Of a DNA stretch of 64,000 nucleotides, positions 24,533 to 35,984 are shown one piece after another (the first letter of the stretch is position 1; every line of letters begins with the position of its first letter). Below the pieces are notes generated by a model, which was given only the letters and a program-made list of their open reading frames with translations, had not been told where the DNA came from and made no database searches. This DNA comes from Thioalkalivibrio sp. K90mix. GTDB lineage: Bacteria; Pseudomonadota; Gammaproteobacteria; Ectothiorhodospirales; Ectothiorhodospiraceae. Location of the stretch: NCBI RefSeq assembly GCF_000025545.1, contig NC_013889.1, forward strand, positions 2,287,501 to 2,351,500, given 5' to 3'. The translations under genes were made by a program, and so were the position numbers.

Positions 24533-25768
24533 TCAGAACTGGCCGGAAAACCAGCGCTTCATGCGCGCCCATACACCCTGGAACCCGCTGCTCACGGGCC
24601 GGGCCTCCTGTTCCGCACGCGACTCGCGGGCGTAGAGCAACAGCCCTACGCCCGTCGCGTGGATCGGATTCTTCACCACATCCAGGAGCCCGGTGACGCG
24701 TTGCGGCACCCCCAGGCGCACGGGCATGTGGAAGACCTCTTCGGCAAGGTCCACCACACCTTCCATTCGAGACGATCCGCCGGTCAGTACCACCCCGGCG
24801 GCGATCATTTCCTCGGTGCCGCTGCGGCGCAGTTCCGCCTGCACCAGCTGCAGCAGTTCCTCGTAGCGCGGCTCGACCACGGAGGCGAGCGTCTGGCGCG
24901 ACAGCCGGCGCGCGGCCCGATCGCCGACCCCCGGGACCTCGATGGTCTCGCCCGGGTCGGCCAGCGTGCGCAACGCACAGGCGTACTTGATCTTGAGTTC
25001 GTCGGCGTACTGGGTCGGCGTACGCAGGGCCACCGCGATGTCGTTGGTCACCTGGTCACCGGCAATCGGGATGACCGCGGTGTGCATGATCGCGCCGTGG
25101 GCGAACACCGCGATGTCGGTAGTGCCCCCGCCGATGTCGACCAGACACACACCCAGATCCTTCTCATCCTCGCTGAGCACCGAGTAACTGGAGGCGAGCT
25201 GCTCCAGGATGATGTCATCCACCCGCAGTCCACAGCGCTCCACGCACTTGACGATGTTCTGCGCCGCGGACACCGCGCCGGTGACCAGGTGCACCTTGGC
25301 CTCCAGCCGCACCCCGGACATCCCGATCGGCTCGCGGATGCCCTCCTGCTCGTCAATGATGTATTCCTGCGGCAGCACGTGGAGGATGCGCTGATCGGCC
25401 GGGATCGCGATCGCGCGGGCGGCATCGATCACCCGGTCGACATCACCCGCCACGACCTCGCCGTCCTTGATCGCGACCACGCCGGTGGAGTTGTAGCTCT
25501 TGATGTGCGAGCCGGCGATGCCGGTGTAAACCGAATGAATCTCGCAGCCGGCCATCAGCTCGGCCTCCTCCACCGCGCGCTGGATCGACTGGACGGTGGA
25601 CTCGATGTTCACGACCACGCCCTTCTTCAGTCCGCGCGACGGCGAGGAGCCGATGCCGATGATCTCGATCTCGCCCTCGTCGGTCAGCTCGCCGACGATC
25701 GCCTCGATCTTCGAGGTGCCGACATCCAGGCCAACGATCAGTCCGGGTTCCGACTTCTTTGCCATCAT
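24533..25768 (-). CDS. ftsA: Cell division protein FtsA
   Basis: 411-aa actin-like membrane tether for FtsZ. The phosphate-1 loop GLDVGTSKIEAIVGE opens the protein, the 1C subdomain follows, and the adenosine motif LTGGSSRMEGVVDLA lies near residue 335. The C-terminal membrane-targeting amphipathic helix is RMKRWFSGQF. Start taken at ATG 25768 (MMAKKSEPGL); the next codon is also ATG, so either may be used. It follows ftsQ by 23 bases. Confidence 0.97.
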   Translation of the reverse strand: MMAKKSEPGLIVGLDVGTSKIEAIVGELTDEGEIEIIGIGSSPSRGLKKGVVVNIESTVQSIQRAVEEAELMAGCEIHSVYTGIAGSHIKSYNSTGVVAIKDGEVVAGDVDRVIDAARAIAIPADQRILHVLPQEYIIDEQEGIREPIGMSGVRLEAKVHLVTGAVSAAQNIVKCVERCGLRVDDIILEQLASSYSVLSEDEKDLGVCLVDIGGGTTDIAVFAHGAIMHTAVIPIAGDQVTNDIAVALRTPTQYADELKIKYACALRTLADPGETIEVPGVGDRAARRLSRQTLASVVEPRYEELLQLVQAELRRSGTEEMIAAGVVLTGGSSRMEGVVDLAEEVFHMPVRLGVPQRVTGLLDVVKNPIHATGVGLLLYARESRAEQEARPVSSGFQGVWARMKRWFSGQF

Positions 25769-25791
25769 CTTTCTGCGTCCTGTCGTTCGTG

Positions 25792-26592
25792 TCATCGGGC
25801 GTTGCCGCCGTCGTTGTCCGCTTCTTCGGCCCAAGCCACGGCCAGCCCGTGCGGATAGCGCAGGTCCACCCGCGCAATCGGGGCATCCTCACGCGCCCGC
25901 AGGGCCGGCGCCGCGCGCACCAGCTGGCCCAGCCGGTTCAGATTCACGTCGCGGCCCATCAGGACCTCCGCCCCATCGGCCAGGTGGATGGTCCAGTCAT
26001 GCCGCTTGCCCTCGTGCACGCCCACCACCTCGAACCCGGCGTCGGCCAGGCGCGCGGAGACCTCCAGGTAGCGGTGCATCAGCACCACCTGACGGCCGTC
26101 CTCGCCGGCCAGAGCCGGCAGGAAATCCCATTCGGCCAGGTCCACCGGCCCGAACAGGCGCCCGTGGCGGTCAACCAGGTGATCGTCGCCCCACTGGGCC
26201 ACCGGGACCGGTTCGGTCACATGGACCTCCAGGGTGTCGGGCCAGCGACGGCGCAGTTGCACCGCGTCCACCCAGGGCATGGCCTGCAGCTCCTCGCGCA
26301 GCACCTCGAGGTCCGTACCCACAAATCCCGGCGCATGAGCCCGCACCCGTTCGAGGATCGCGTCCGTGTCGGCATGACGCGGCTCGCCGGTAATCTGGAT
26401 GGAGCCAATCGGCAGGTGCTGATCCGGGTCGAAGTGCAGCCACAGGCTGAGGCCCAGCACCAGCGCCCCGGCCAGCCCCATGCCGGCGAGCAGGCGCAGC
26501 CCCGGCCCGGTCATGGCCTGCAGACGCGACGGACCGGCCGGCCGCCGCGCAGGTCGCGTTGTACGTCGCGCGCTCAACGCAGCCCTCCGCAT
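25792..26592 (-). CDS. ftsQ: Cell division protein FtsQ
   Basis: 266-aa bitopic divisome protein that recruits FtsB and FtsL. It has a basic cytoplasmic tail of about 30 residues (RRTTRPARRPAG), one membrane span (about 33-50), a POTRA domain beginning IGSIQITGEPRHADTDAILE, and a beta domain with WPDTLEVHVTEPVPVAQWG. Its ATG overlaps the end of ddl by 19 bases, as in many dcw clusters. Confidence 0.94.
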   Translation of the reverse strand: MRRAALSARRTTRPARRPAGPSRLQAMTGPGLRLLAGMGLAGALVLGLSLWLHFDPDQHLPIGSIQITGEPRHADTDAILERVRAHAPGFVGTDLEVLREELQAMPWVDAVQLRRRWPDTLEVHVTEPVPVAQWGDDHLVDRHGRLFGPVDLAEWDFLPALAGEDGRQVVLMHRYLEVSARLADAGFEVVGVHEGKRHDWTIHLADGAEVLMGRDVNLNRLGQLVRAAPALRAREDAPIARVDLRYPHGLAVAWAEEADNDGGNAR

Positions 26593-27515
26593 TCAAAGCT
26601 GGAATCGAGAATGCGCAGGCACAGCTCGTCGAAGTCGATGCCCGCCTGCGCGGCGGCCTTGGGGACCAGCGAATGGCCGGTCATGCCGGGGATGGTGTTG
26701 ACCTCGATCAGGAAGTTCTCGCCGTGTTCGTCCTGCAGGATGTCCACCCGGCCCCAGCCGCAGCCCTCGAGGGCAGCAAAGGCGGCGATCGCCAGCGACT
26801 GCAGCTCCAGCTGGGCGCTGCGCGACAGGTCCGGCGGCGGGCACAGGTAACCGGTATCGTCCGCCTCGTACTTCGCGTGGTAGTCGTAAAAGCCGCTGGC
26901 CGCGCGAATCTCGATCACCGGGAGCGGCTCGTTGCCGAGCACGGCGACGGTGAATTCGCGACCGGTGATCCACTGTTCGGCGAACACCTGGCCCGGCTGC
27001 ACGCGAGCGGCCTCGAACGCAGCCGGCAGGTCCGCAACGCGATCGACCCGGGTGATGCCCAGACTGGAGCCACCGCGCGCGGGCTTGACGATCAGCGGCA
27101 GGCCGAGGGCATCGGCCACCGCCTCCGGATCGAAGCCCGGCGTCAGCAGGCGATACGGCGCGCTCGGCAGATTCGTGCCCGCCCAGAGGCGCTTGCAGGC
27201 CAGCTTGTCCATGCCCAGCGCCGAGCCGAGGACCCCGGTCCCGGTGTAGGGCATGCCACCCATATCGAGGCAGCCCTGCAGCGTGCCGTCCTCGCCGCAC
27301 TCGCCATGCAGCGCGATAAATACCCGGTCGTAGCCCTCCAGCGCCATGCAGCGCGCCGTCTCGCGGGTGAGATCGACGGCATGGGCATCGACGCCCTGGC
27401 GGCGCAGCGCCGCCAGCACGGCATTGCCGCTCTTGAGAGAGATGTCCCGCTCGCCGGACCAGCCGCCCATCAGGACCGCCACCCGCCCATATTCTTCCGG
27501 TTTGCGCCTGCTCAT
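26574..27515 (-). CDS. ddl: D-alanine--D-alanine ligase
   Basis: 313-aa ATP-grasp enzyme that makes the D-Ala-D-Ala of peptidoglycan. Segments seen: VAVLMGGWSGERDISLKSG, ALHGECGEDGTLQGCLDM, LIVKPARGGSSLGI, the metal-binding LIEVNTIPGMTGHSLVPKAA. The tyrosine in the GFYDYHAKY loop favours D-Ala rather than D-lactate as second substrate. ATG 27515 overlaps the murB stop (ATGA). The open frame extends further upstream through murB but is not Ddl there. Confidence 0.97.
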   Translation of the reverse strand: MSRRKPEEYGRVAVLMGGWSGERDISLKSGNAVLAALRRQGVDAHAVDLTRETARCMALEGYDRVFIALHGECGEDGTLQGCLDMGGMPYTGTGVLGSALGMDKLACKRLWAGTNLPSAPYRLLTPGFDPEAVADALGLPLIVKPARGGSSLGITRVDRVADLPAAFEAARVQPGQVFAEQWITGREFTVAVLGNEPLPVIEIRAASGFYDYHAKYEADDTGYLCPPPDLSRSAQLELQSLAIAAFAALEGCGWGRVDILQDEHGENFLIEVNTIPGMTGHSLVPKAAAQAGIDFDELCLRILDSSFECGGLR

Positions 27516-28471
27516 TGCCTTCCCTCGGTTGTCTCGTCCATGGGACCCGGTCGACCCAGCAGCCGCACCTCGGGCTCCAGGCGCACGCCAAAGCGCCGCT
27601 CGACCTCGCTTTGGGCATGGCGCAGCAGCCACTCGATGTCGGCGGCATGCGCCGAGCCATCGTGGGTAATGAAGTTCGCGTGCTTGGGGGATATCTCCGC
27701 GCCGCCGTGGCGCAGGCCCTTCAGTCCCGCCGCCTCGATCAGGCGCGCGGCGTGATCGCCGGGCGGGTTGCGGAACACCGATCCGCAGGACGGCAGGCCC
27801 AGCGGCTGCTTGCGAGAACGCTCGCGCAGGAGCTCCTTGATACGCGCCGTGCCAGCAGCCGGATCGCCCGACTCCAGTTGCAGCACGCAGCCGGTAAACC
27901 ACTCGTCCGGACCCTCGACGCTGCGATAGCCGATGCGGTACTCGGCCGGCTCGCGCCGATGCTCCTGCCCGTCGGCATCCACGGTGGATACCGCCTCGAC
28001 CAGCGGCCAGATCTCGCCGCCCCAGGCCCCCGCGTTCATGCGCAAGGCACCGCCCAGGGTGCCCGGGATGCCGGCCAGGAATTCACCACCTACCAGCCCC
28101 TGACGGGCACAGAACCGTGCGGCCTGGGCGCAGGCAAGTCCCGCCCCGAGACGTACGCGGTTGCCCTCCAGGCGCTCGCGCTCGTTGATCACGCCGGACA
28201 GGTGCACCACCAGCCCTTCGATGCCGCCATCACGGATCAGCACATTGCTGCCCAGCCCCAGGAAGGTCACCGGCATCGCGGGGGCATGGCGGGCGTGATC
28301 CGCCAGCGCCGACACGAGATCGGCCCGATCCACCGGCCGGAACAGCCAGTCGGCCGGACCGCCCACACGCCAGGAGGTCAGCCCTGCCAGCGGGGCATGG
28401 GGCCGTACCTCGCCCCGAGGGGCGTGGGCAAACGGACCGTTCACCGGTTCCACCGCGCGAGCCGCCATCAT
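27512..28471 (-). CDS. murB: UDP-N-acetylenolpyruvoylglucosamine reductase
   Basis: 319-aa FAD enzyme that reduces enolpyruvyl-UDP-GlcNAc to UDP-MurNAc. FAD-binding motifs [13 protein letters not shown] and [14 protein letters not shown] are clear. [20 protein letters not shown] and the catalytic serine segment [19 protein letters not shown] are intact. Start and stop overlap murC and ddl by four bases each, so translation is probably coupled. Confidence 0.97.
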   Translation of the reverse strand: MMAARAVEPVNGPFAHAPRGEVRPHAPLAGLTSWRVGGPADWLFRPVDRADLVSALADHARHAPAMPVTFLGLGSNVLIRDGGIEGLVVHLSGVINERERLEGNRVRLGAGLACAQAARFCARQGLVGGEFLAGIPGTLGGALRMNAGAWGGEIWPLVEAVSTVDADGQEHRREPAEYRIGYRSVEGPDEWFTGCVLQLESGDPAAGTARIKELLRERSRKQPLGLPSCGSVFRNPPGDHAARLIEAAGLKGLRHGGAEISPKHANFITHDGSAHAADIEWLLRHAQSEVERRFGVRLEPEVRLLGRPGPMDETTEGRQ

Positions 28472-29904
28472 GTCGCACTCCCGGGGCGCTTCTTCGCCCC
28501 CAGTTGGTCCGGCAGCAGGCTCGCCAGCCGGCCGATATCGCCGGCCCCCTGAGTGATCACGACGTCGTTCGGCTTCAGCATCCCGGACAGCACCTCGGCC
28601 ACGTCGGCCGCATGCTCGACGAACACCGGCTCGACCTGTCCGCGCAGACGGATCGCGCGGGCAAGGCTGCGGCCATCGGCGCTGGGGATCGGCTCCTCGC
28701 CGGCGGGGTAGACCTCCAGCAGGATCAGCACATCGGTCTCGGACAAGGCCTCGGCAAAGTCCTCGAACAGGTCGCGGGTGCGCGTGTAACGGTGGGGCTG
28801 GAACACGGTGATGCGCCGCCGGTCGGGCCAGGCATCGCGCGCCGCGGCCTGGGTCGCCTCGATCTCGCGCGGGTGATGGCCGTAGTCGTCGACCAGGGTC
28901 AGCGGGCCCTGCGCGGTCTCGAGCTCCTGCACCTGGAAGCGCCGCCCGATCCCCTGGAAGCGCTCGAGCGCCGCCTGGATCGCCTCGGGGGCGACCTCCA
29001 GTTCATGAGCGACGGCCGCCGCGGCCAGGGCGTTGAGCACGTTGTGCCGTCCGGGCAGGTTCAGCGTGACCGGGAACGCGGCCTGCCCCGGCAGCTTCAG
29101 GTCGAAGAACATGCGCACGCCTTCCTGGCGCACGTTCAGGGCGCGCACATCGGCTTGTGCCTCGATGCCGTAAGTCAGGCGCGGGCGCTCCAGTTCCGGA
29201 TAGAGGTCGCGCACCTGCGGGTCGTCCGCGCACAGCACGGCGATGCCGTAGAACGGCAGGTGGTGCAGAAACTCGAGGAAGGTCGCGCGCAGGTTCCCGA
29301 AGTCGTTGCCATAGGTCCCGAGGTGGTCGGCATCGATGTTGGTCACGATGCTGATCATCGGCTGCAGATGCAGGAACGAGGCATCGCTCTCGTCGGCCTC
29401 GGCCACCAGATAGTCGCCCGCCCCCAGGTTCGAGTGGCTGGCCGTGCTGTTCAGGCGCCCGCCGATCACGAAGGTGGGGTCCATACCGGCCTCGGCGAGC
29501 ACGCTGGCCACCAGGCTGGTCGTGGTGGTCTTGCCGTGGGTACCGGCCACGGCAATGCCGTAGCGAAAACGCATCAACTCCGCGAGCATCTCCGCGCGGC
29601 GCACGATCGGGATCCCGCGGCGGCGGGCCGCCTGCACCTCGGGGTTGGAGGGGTCGATTGCGCTGGAGACGACCAGCACGTCGGCCTCGGCGACGTTCTC
29701 TTCGGTATGCGCGGGGGCCACCGGAATCCCCATCCCGGTCAGACGCGCGACCATCGCCGACTGCCCGAGATCCGATCCGGAGACCTCGTAGCCCAGCTGG
29801 TGCAGGACCTCGGCGATCCCGCTCATACCGGAACCACCGATCCCGACACAGTGAATACGGCGGATGCGACGCATCGCGTGGCGTGGCAGGCGCGGGGCGT
29901 TCAT
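28468..29904 (-). CDS. murC: UDP-N-acetylmuramate--L-alanine ligase
   Basis: 478-aa Mur ligase that adds L-Ala to UDP-MurNAc. The Rossmann loop [18 protein letters not shown], the ATP loop [14 protein letters not shown], the [10 protein letters not shown] metal motif and [14 protein letters not shown] are all present. It overlaps murG and murB by ATGA junctions. Confidence 0.98.
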   Translation of the reverse strand: MNAPRLPRHAMRRIRRIHCVGIGGSGMSGIAEVLHQLGYEVSGSDLGQSAMVARLTGMGIPVAPAHTEENVAEADVLVVSSAIDPSNPEVQAARRRGIPIVRRAEMLAELMRFRYGIAVAGTHGKTTTTSLVASVLAEAGMDPTFVIGGRLNSTASHSNLGAGDYLVAEADESDASFLHLQPMISIVTNIDADHLGTYGNDFGNLRATFLEFLHHLPFYGIAVLCADDPQVRDLYPELERPRLTYGIEAQADVRALNVRQEGVRMFFDLKLPGQAAFPVTLNLPGRHNVLNALAAAAVAHELEVAPEAIQAALERFQGIGRRFQVQELETAQGPLTLVDDYGHHPREIEATQAAARDAWPDRRRITVFQPHRYTRTRDLFEDFAEALSETDVLILLEVYPAGEEPIPSADGRSLARAIRLRGQVEPVFVEHAADVAEVLSGMLKPNDVVITQGAGDIGRLASLLPDQLGAKKRPGSAT

Positions 29905-31001
29905 GAGTTCTTCCTCCCGCGCCGGGCATTGGCCATCTCCAGGCAGGCCTCGGCCAGACGCTCGGCGGTGTCAGGGCAGGCCTGCTCGCGCGCCAGCCGA
30001 GCACGTTCGCGCAGGGCCTCGCGCCCCAGTGGCCGAACGATGCCGGCAACCCGCTCGGGCGTCAGATCGGCATCCGCCAGGCACCAGGCCGCACCCGCCT
30101 CGACGAGGGCGCGGGCATTCGCCGTCTGGTGATCGTCGACCGCATGCGGATAGGGTACGAACAGGGCCGGCACACCAGCCGCCGCAATCTCGGCCACGGT
30201 CAGCGCACCGGCCCGGCAGATCACTAGATCCGCCCAGCCATAGGCCGCGGCCATGTCCTCGATGAACGGAGTCACTTCGTATTCCAGCGCGGTCTCGGCA
30301 TAGGCGGCGCGCGCCTCGTCCAGCGTGCGCTCCCCGGCCTGGTGACGAATCACCATCGGCTTCGCGTCGCGGGTCTGCTCGAGCCCCGCCGGGACGATGC
30401 GGTTCAGCGAGCGCGCCCCAAGGCTGCCACCCAGCACCAGCACCCGCAGCGGGCCCGAGCGCTCGTCGAAGCGCTGTTCCGGCTCCGGCAACGCGGCGAT
30501 CTCCGCGCGGACCGGATTGCCCACCACCGTCACGGTGTGACGCTCCGGGAAGGCATGATCGAAGCCCGCATAGACCCGGTCCGCGATGCGCGCCAGCCAG
30601 CGGTTGGTAAGACCGGCGACCGCGTTCTGCTCGTGGATCGCCAGCGGGCGCCCCAGCGCGGCGGCCATCAGGCCGCCAGGGCCGGCCGCGAAGCCGCCAA
30701 AGCCGATCACGGCGGCCGGACGCAACCGGGTAATCAGGGCCAGTGCCGCCCACAACGAGATCCCGAGGCGCCAGGGCGCCAGCAACAGCCCGATCAGACC
30801 CTTGCCACGCACCCCGCTGATCGGGAGGGTGTGCAGCTCGATCCCCGCCGCAGGCACCAGGCGCGTCTCGATCCCGCGGGCGCTACCCAGCCAGAGGACC
30901 TCGACGCCACGGGCACGCAGGGCCTCGGCGACCGCCAGCCCCGGGAAGACGTGCCCGCCGGTACCGCCGGCCATGATCAGGATGCGCAGGGGATTGTTCA
31001 T
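29901..31001 (-). CDS. murG: UDP-GlcNAc:lipid I GlcNAc transferase MurG
   Basis: 366-aa GT28 glycosyltransferase that makes lipid II on the inner face of the membrane. The glycine-rich G loops are [20 protein letters not shown] (N-terminal) and [12 protein letters not shown] (C-terminal), with [14 protein letters not shown] and the donor-binding [20 protein letters not shown]. It overlaps ftsW and murC by four bases. Confidence 0.98.
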   Translation of the reverse strand: MNNPLRILIMAGGTGGHVFPGLAVAEALRARGVEVLWLGSARGIETRLVPAAGIELHTLPISGVRGKGLIGLLLAPWRLGISLWAALALITRLRPAAVIGFGGFAAGPGGLMAAALGRPLAIHEQNAVAGLTNRWLARIADRVYAGFDHAFPERHTVTVVGNPVRAEIAALPEPEQRFDERSGPLRVLVLGGSLGARSLNRIVPAGLEQTRDAKPMVIRHQAGERTLDEARAAYAETALEYEVTPFIEDMAAAYGWADLVICRAGALTVAEIAAAGVPALFVPYPHAVDDHQTANARALVEAGAAWCLADADLTPERVAGIVRPLGREALRERARLAREQACPDTAERLAEACLEMANARRGRKNS

Positions 31002-32200
31002 GCCTGCCCCCTCTTGCGCCGCGGCGGGGTCGATTGACGCGGGGCCGGGATCTGCGCCTCGCGATAGACCCGCATCACCAGACCGATCGCCATCAGCGTT
31101 ACGATCAGCGAACTGCCGCCGTAGCTGAGAAAAGGGAGCGTCATGCCCTTGGTCGGCAGCAACCCCATGTTCACCGCAAGATTGAGCGCGCTCTGCAGCG
31201 CCAGCCAGATCGCGACCCCAAAGGCCAGATGCGAACCAAATGCATGCCCCGCCCGCTCGGCCCAGAGTCCGATCTTCACGCAGCGCCAGACCACGACCGC
31301 AAACAGTGCGATCAGGGCGAGCACACCGATAAAGCCAAACTCCTCGGCGAAGACCGCGAACAGGAAGTCGTTATGGGCTTCTGGCAGGTAGAACAGCTTC
31401 TGCACGCTGTTGCCCAGACCGGTACCGAACCAGCCGCCGGAGCCGATCGCGATCAGCGACTGGGTCAGCTGGAAGCCGGTCGCGAACGGGTCCTGCCAGG
31501 GGTCGAGGAACGCGGTCAGGCGCGCGACCCGGTAGGGCGCAGCCACGGCCACGAAGGCCATACCCACCGCAATGGTCGCGCCAAGCGCGGCGAACTGCCA
31601 CAGCTTGGCGCCAGCCAGGAACAGCATGCCCATGCCGATCGCCAGCATGATGGCCGCGCCACCGAAGTCGGGCTGCAGCAGCAGGAGTACCGTCCCGAAT
31701 CCCAGCACGACCAGCGGGCGGACAAACCCCCGCAGGTGCAGCCGCAATGCCGAGTAGTGGCGCACGATGTAGCCGGCCAGGTACATGACCACCAGCAGCT
31801 TCACCGGCTCGGCCACCTGGAGGTTGAACATGCCGATCGGGATCCAGCGAGTCGCGCCGTTCACGGTTCGGCCCACGCCCGGGAGCAGCACCGCAATCAG
31901 CAGCACCATCACCAGGATCAGCAGCCAGGGACCGGCCCGCTCCCAGCGCTCCAGCGGAATTGCCCACATCACGGTCGCCAGCGCCAGACCGATGGCGGCG
32001 AACAGGACCTGGCGCTGGAAGAAGTGCCAGGTGTTGCCATAGTAGCGCTCGCCCAGATCCATCGAGGCCGAGGCGACCATGATCAGGCCGAGCCCCAGCA
32101 GCAACGCGGCCGCCGCCAGCAGCGGCAGATCCACGCTGTTGCGCAGCCCGTCGAGCGAGTCGCGCGACGGCAGTCCGAGGGGCAGCGATCCGGTACTCAT
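30998..32200 (-). CDS. ftsW: Lipid II glycosyltransferase FtsW
   Basis: 400-aa SEDS-family polytopic protein with about ten membrane spans, the septal peptidoglycan polymerase partner of FtsI. Family signatures are RTVNGATRWIPIGMFNLQVA, the PEAHNDFLFAVFAEEFGFIG loop and GLLPTKGMTLPFLSYGGSSL. ATG 32200 overlaps the murD stop. The same reading frame continues upstream across murD, but that part is not SEDS. Confidence 0.97.
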   Translation of the reverse strand: MSTGSLPLGLPSRDSLDGLRNSVDLPLLAAAALLLGLGLIMVASASMDLGERYYGNTWHFFQRQVLFAAIGLALATVMWAIPLERWERAGPWLLILVMVLLIAVLLPGVGRTVNGATRWIPIGMFNLQVAEPVKLLVVMYLAGYIVRHYSALRLHLRGFVRPLVVLGFGTVLLLLQPDFGGAAIMLAIGMGMLFLAGAKLWQFAALGATIAVGMAFVAVAAPYRVARLTAFLDPWQDPFATGFQLTQSLIAIGSGGWFGTGLGNSVQKLFYLPEAHNDFLFAVFAEEFGFIGVLALIALFAVVVWRCVKIGLWAERAGHAFGSHLAFGVAIWLALQSALNLAVNMGLLPTKGMTLPFLSYGGSSLIVTLMAIGLVMRVYREAQIPAPRQSTPPRRKRGQA

Positions 32201-33543
32201 GCCGCTCGCTCCCGTACAACCCGCGCGAAGTCGTCGCCGCGGGCCTGATAGTTCTCGTACATGTCCAAGCTCGCGCAGCCCGGCGACAGCAGCACGGTAT
32301 CGCCGGGCTGCGCCCAGGCCGCGGCCTGCGCCACGGCGGCGGTCATGTCGTCCACCCGCTGCACCGGCACCACCGAGGCCAGGGCACGGGCAATCAGCGG
32401 GGCATCCTCGCCGAGCAGCACCACACCCCGGACCTTGCCGGGCACGTAGTCCGCCAGCGGCGAGAAGTCCTGTCCCTTGCCCTGGCCACCGGCGATCAGC
32501 ACCAGGGGCCCCGGCGTACCCCGAAGCGCGGCCAGGGTCGCGCCCACGTTGGTGCCCTTGGAATCGTTGATGTAGTCGACCTCGGCGACCCGCGCGATCC
32601 ACTGCGAACGGTGCGGCAGGCCCGCGAAGTCGGCTAGCGCAGCCAGCGCCTCGCTGCGCGCCTGGAGCGATTCCAGCCACGGCCAGGCCAGCGCCAGAGC
32701 GGCCAGGGCATTGGCCCAGTTGTGCTGCCCGCGCAGACGCAGGCGCGCGGTGGACAGCAGCCGTTCCTCCCCACGCACCAGGTCCGGCTCCGCCTCGCCC
32801 GTGTTCACGCCAAAGTCGGTCGCGGCCAGCGGGGCATCCAGCCCGAACGAGACCACGCGCAGACCGGCCGGCAGGGGCAACTCGCGCAGCCAGGGATCGT
32901 CGCGGTTGAGCACACCGCGGGCGGCGCGGTCGAGGATGCGGGCCTTGGCCTGGATGTACGCGGCAAGATCCGGGTAGCGATCCATGTGGTCGGGCGAGAT
33001 GTTCAGGATCGCGGCCCCGTCCGGCTTCAGCTGCTCGCTGCGTTCGAGCTGAAAACTCGACAGCTCCAGCACATAGACCTCCACCACCGGGTCCAGAAGA
33101 TCCAGCGCCGGGGTGCCAAAATTGCCGCCAATCGCGACCTTGCGACCTGCGGCCGTCAGGATCTCGCCCACCAGGGCGGTGACCGTGCTCTTGCCGTTGG
33201 AGCCGGTGATCGCAATGACCGGGGCCTGCGCCACAGCAGCGAACAGGTCGATATCGCCGGTAATCACCGCGCCGGCGGCCCGGGCCTGTTCGACGGCCGG
33301 GTGTTCGAGCGGGACCCCCGGCGAGACGACCAGGCGGGCGTAGCCTGCAGTATCGAGACCATCCAGGGGTCCGGCCCAGGCCTCGGCCAGCCACGCGGCG
33401 TCGGCCCCGGCCGCCAGCGCCGGTGGATCGCGACGCGTGTCGGTGATCGCAAAGGTCTCGCCACGCGCACGCAGAAAACGGGCGACGGACTGCCCCGTCA
33501 CCCCGGTTCCCACGATCAGATTGTGCGGCTGTGGCTTCGACAT
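32197..33543 (-). CDS. murD: UDP-N-acetylmuramoylalanine--D-glutamate ligase
   Basis: 448-aa Mur ligase that adds D-Glu. Motifs: VGTGVTGQSVARFLRARG, the ATP loop ITGSNGKSTVTALVGEIL, LNISPDHMDRY, YINDSKGTNVGAT and LLSPGCASLDMYENYQARGD. The start is four bases after the mraY stop. Confidence 0.98.
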   Translation of the reverse strand: MSKPQPHNLIVGTGVTGQSVARFLRARGETFAITDTRRDPPALAAGADAAWLAEAWAGPLDGLDTAGYARLVVSPGVPLEHPAVEQARAAGAVITGDIDLFAAVAQAPVIAITGSNGKSTVTALVGEILTAAGRKVAIGGNFGTPALDLLDPVVEVYVLELSSFQLERSEQLKPDGAAILNISPDHMDRYPDLAAYIQAKARILDRAARGVLNRDDPWLRELPLPAGLRVVSFGLDAPLAATDFGVNTGEAEPDLVRGEERLLSTARLRLRGQHNWANALAALALAWPWLESLQARSEALAALADFAGLPHRSQWIARVAEVDYINDSKGTNVGATLAALRGTPGPLVLIAGGQGKGQDFSPLADYVPGKVRGVVLLGEDAPLIARALASVVPVQRVDDMTAAVAQAAAWAQPGDTVLLSPGCASLDMYENYQARGDDFARVVRERAA

Positions 33544-33547
33544 GGCG

Positions 33548-34630
33548 TCAGCGGATCTTCAGGGTCGCAAGACCGATCAGGACGAACACCACGGTCAGGA
33601 TCCAGAAACGCACGATCACGCGCGGCTCAGGCCAACCCTTGAGTTCGAAGTGGTGATGCAGCGGCGCCATGCGGAAGATGCGCCGCCCGGTGAGCTTGAA
33701 CGAGGCGACCTGCAGCATCACCGACAGCGTCTCCAGCACGAAGATGCCGCCCATGATCAGGAGCACGATCTCCTGACGGGTCAGGATCGCCATCATGCCC
33801 AGGGCCGCCCCCAGGGCCAGGGCCCCGACATCGCCCATGAAGACCTGGGCGGGATAGGCGTTGAACCACAGGAAGCCGAGCCCGGCCCCGACCAGTGCAG
33901 CGGCGAAGACACCGACCTCGCCCACCCCTGGCACCGCCGGGATCTGCAGGTAATCCGCGAATACCGCGTGGCCGGCCGCATAGGCGAATACCCCGAGGGC
34001 CCCGGCCACCAGCACCGCCGGCATGATGGCCAGGCCGTCGAGGCCGTCGGTCAGGTTGACCGCGTTGGAGGACCCGACCACGACCAGCCAGACCAGCGGG
34101 ATGAACAGCCAGCCGAGGTGCAGCTCGAAATCCTTGAAGATCGGGAGATAGAAGCTCGTCTCCACCGGGCTCTGCGCGGTGGCCATGATCACCCCGGCGG
34201 CGATCAGCGCGAACAGCGTCTGCCACAGGAGCTTGGCCTTGGCCGAAAGCCCCTTGCTGTTGCCGTAACGCAGCTTCAGGTAGTCGTCCCAGCCCCCGAC
34301 TGCACCAAAGGCCAGCGTGGTCAGCAGCACGATCCAGACGAAGCGGTTGGTGAGGTCGCTCCACAGCAGCGTGGCCACTGCCACCGCCACCAGGATGAGC
34401 GCCCCGCCCATGGTCGGGGTACCGGCCTTGCTCAGGTGCGATTCCGGGCCGTCGTCGCGGACCTGCTGGCCCACGTTGCCGACCGTCAGCCGACGGATCA
34501 TTGCCGGGCCGATCAGCAACGCGATCGCCAGCGCAGTCACCACGCCCAGGATGGCGCGGAAGGTCAGGTACTGAAAGACCGTAAAGCCGCTGTAGAACTG
34601 CGTGAGATATTCAGTCAGCGCGTACAGCAT
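33548..34630 (-). CDS. mraY: Phospho-N-acetylmuramoyl-pentapeptide transferase
   Basis: 360-aa polytopic enzyme that makes lipid I from UDP-MurNAc-pentapeptide and undecaprenyl phosphate. Ten membrane spans are likely. Catalytic Asp-rich motif [40 protein letters not shown] and the His motif [15 protein letters not shown] are present. The start overlaps murF by 20 bases. Confidence 0.98.
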   Translation of the reverse strand: MLYALTEYLTQFYSGFTVFQYLTFRAILGVVTALAIALLIGPAMIRRLTVGNVGQQVRDDGPESHLSKAGTPTMGGALILVAVAVATLLWSDLTNRFVWIVLLTTLAFGAVGGWDDYLKLRYGNSKGLSAKAKLLWQTLFALIAAGVIMATAQSPVETSFYLPIFKDFELHLGWLFIPLVWLVVVGSSNAVNLTDGLDGLAIMPAVLVAGALGVFAYAAGHAVFADYLQIPAVPGVGEVGVFAAALVGAGLGFLWFNAYPAQVFMGDVGALALGAALGMMAILTRQEIVLLIMGGIFVLETLSVMLQVASFKLTGRRIFRMAPLHHHFELKGWPEPRVIVRFWILTVVFVLIGLATLKIR

Positions 34631-35984
34631 TCGCAGCCCCCCGCGCCGACGGGGCCGTCTCCAGCCCTTCGATGATTCGCTCCATGTGCTGGCTGCGCGA
34701 GCCCTTGATCAGGACCGTGGTCTCGTCCTCCAGCAGTGCTTCCAGGCGCGTCCGCAGGGCGTCATGGTCGGCAAACCACTCGCCGCCCTCGCCAAACGCC
34801 TCGGCGCTGTCGCGCGCGGCCTCGCCCAGGGCCAGGCAGTAGTCCACACCCATCGCGCGGGCCAGCGCCCCGGTCTCACGGTGCAGCACCGGGGTCTCGG
34901 CGCCCAGTTCCCCCATCGCACCCAGCACGAGGATGCGCCGGCCGGGCATCGCGGCCAGCACCTCGAGCCCCGCGCGCAGCGAGTCGGGGTTGGCGTTGTA
35001 GGTGTCGTCCCAGAGGCGGGCACCGCTGACATGCCAGAGCTCCTGCAAACGCCCCTGCACCGGCGTCCAGCCCGCCAGACCGTTGGCGATCGCGTCGATC
35101 GCCACACCCACCGCATTCGCCGCGGCGGCCGCGGCGATCGCATTGGCAGCGACATGGCGCCCCGGGCTGGCCAGACGCAGGTCACGGCCGGCGCCCAGGA
35201 TCGTCAGACGCAGGCGGTCGGGGGCCTGCCACACACCCTCGATCTCGCCACCGCCCTCCAGGGAAAAGCGCTGGCAGTGGTGGTGCTCGTTCAGCGACAG
35301 CCAATAGTCGGCGAACGGGTCGTCCAGATTGATCACCGCCGTACCGCCCTGGGACGGCAGCCCCGAGAAGATTTCGGCCTTCGCGTGGGCCACCCCCTCA
35401 AGGCTGCCAAAGCCCTCCAGATGGGCCCGCCCGGCGTTGGTGATCATGGCGACCATCGGTTCGGTCCAGCGCGCCATGCGCCCGATCTCGCCGGCATGGT
35501 TGGCGCCCATCTCGATCACCGCGTAATCGGTGTCCTCGGGCATGGCCAGCAGCGTCAGCGGCACGCCGATCTCGTTATTCAGGTTGCCCTGGGTGGCATG
35601 CACCGAGCCCACGCCCTCGAGGATGCAGCGCAGCATCTCTTTGGTGGTGGTCTTGCCGTTGGAGCCGGTCAGCGCGATCACCCGCGCCCGGCTGCGGCGG
35701 CGCCAGTGCTGGGCCAGCCGGCCCAGGGCCTCGCCGGTATCGGCCACGACCACCTGCGGGTGCGGGACATCCAGCACGCGCTCCACCAGTAGCACAGCGG
35801 CCGGCAGGTCGGCGGCGACATGCTCGTGGGCATCAAAGCGCGGGCCGCGCAGCGCCACGAACAGCCCTCCTTCGAGCGGTTGCCGGGTGTCGGTGAACAC
35901 CCCCTCGAAGACCCGCTCGCCGTCGCCGTTTTCCAGACGGCCGCGCACGGCGTCCGCCAGTTCCTGTCCGGTCATCCGGATCAT
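34611..35984 (-). CDS. murF: UDP-MurNAc-tripeptide--D-Ala-D-Ala ligase
   Basis: 457-aa Mur ligase that completes the pentapeptide. Motifs: [18 protein letters not shown], the ATP loop [45 protein letters not shown] and [15 protein letters not shown]. It overlaps the murE stop (ATGA) and the mraY start. Confidence 0.98.
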   Translation of the reverse strand: MIRMTGQELADAVRGRLENGDGERVFEGVFTDTRQPLEGGLFVALRGPRFDAHEHVAADLPAAVLLVERVLDVPHPQVVVADTGEALGRLAQHWRRRSRARVIALTGSNGKTTTKEMLRCILEGVGSVHATQGNLNNEIGVPLTLLAMPEDTDYAVIEMGANHAGEIGRMARWTEPMVAMITNAGRAHLEGFGSLEGVAHAKAEIFSGLPSQGGTAVINLDDPFADYWLSLNEHHHCQRFSLEGGGEIEGVWQAPDRLRLTILGAGRDLRLASPGRHVAANAIAAAAAANAVGVAIDAIANGLAGWTPVQGRLQELWHVSGARLWDDTYNANPDSLRAGLEVLAAMPGRRILVLGAMGELGAETPVLHRETGALARAMGVDYCLALGEAARDSAEAFGEGGEWFADHDALRTRLEALLEDETTVLIKGSRSQHMERIIEGLETAPSARGAANAVRAD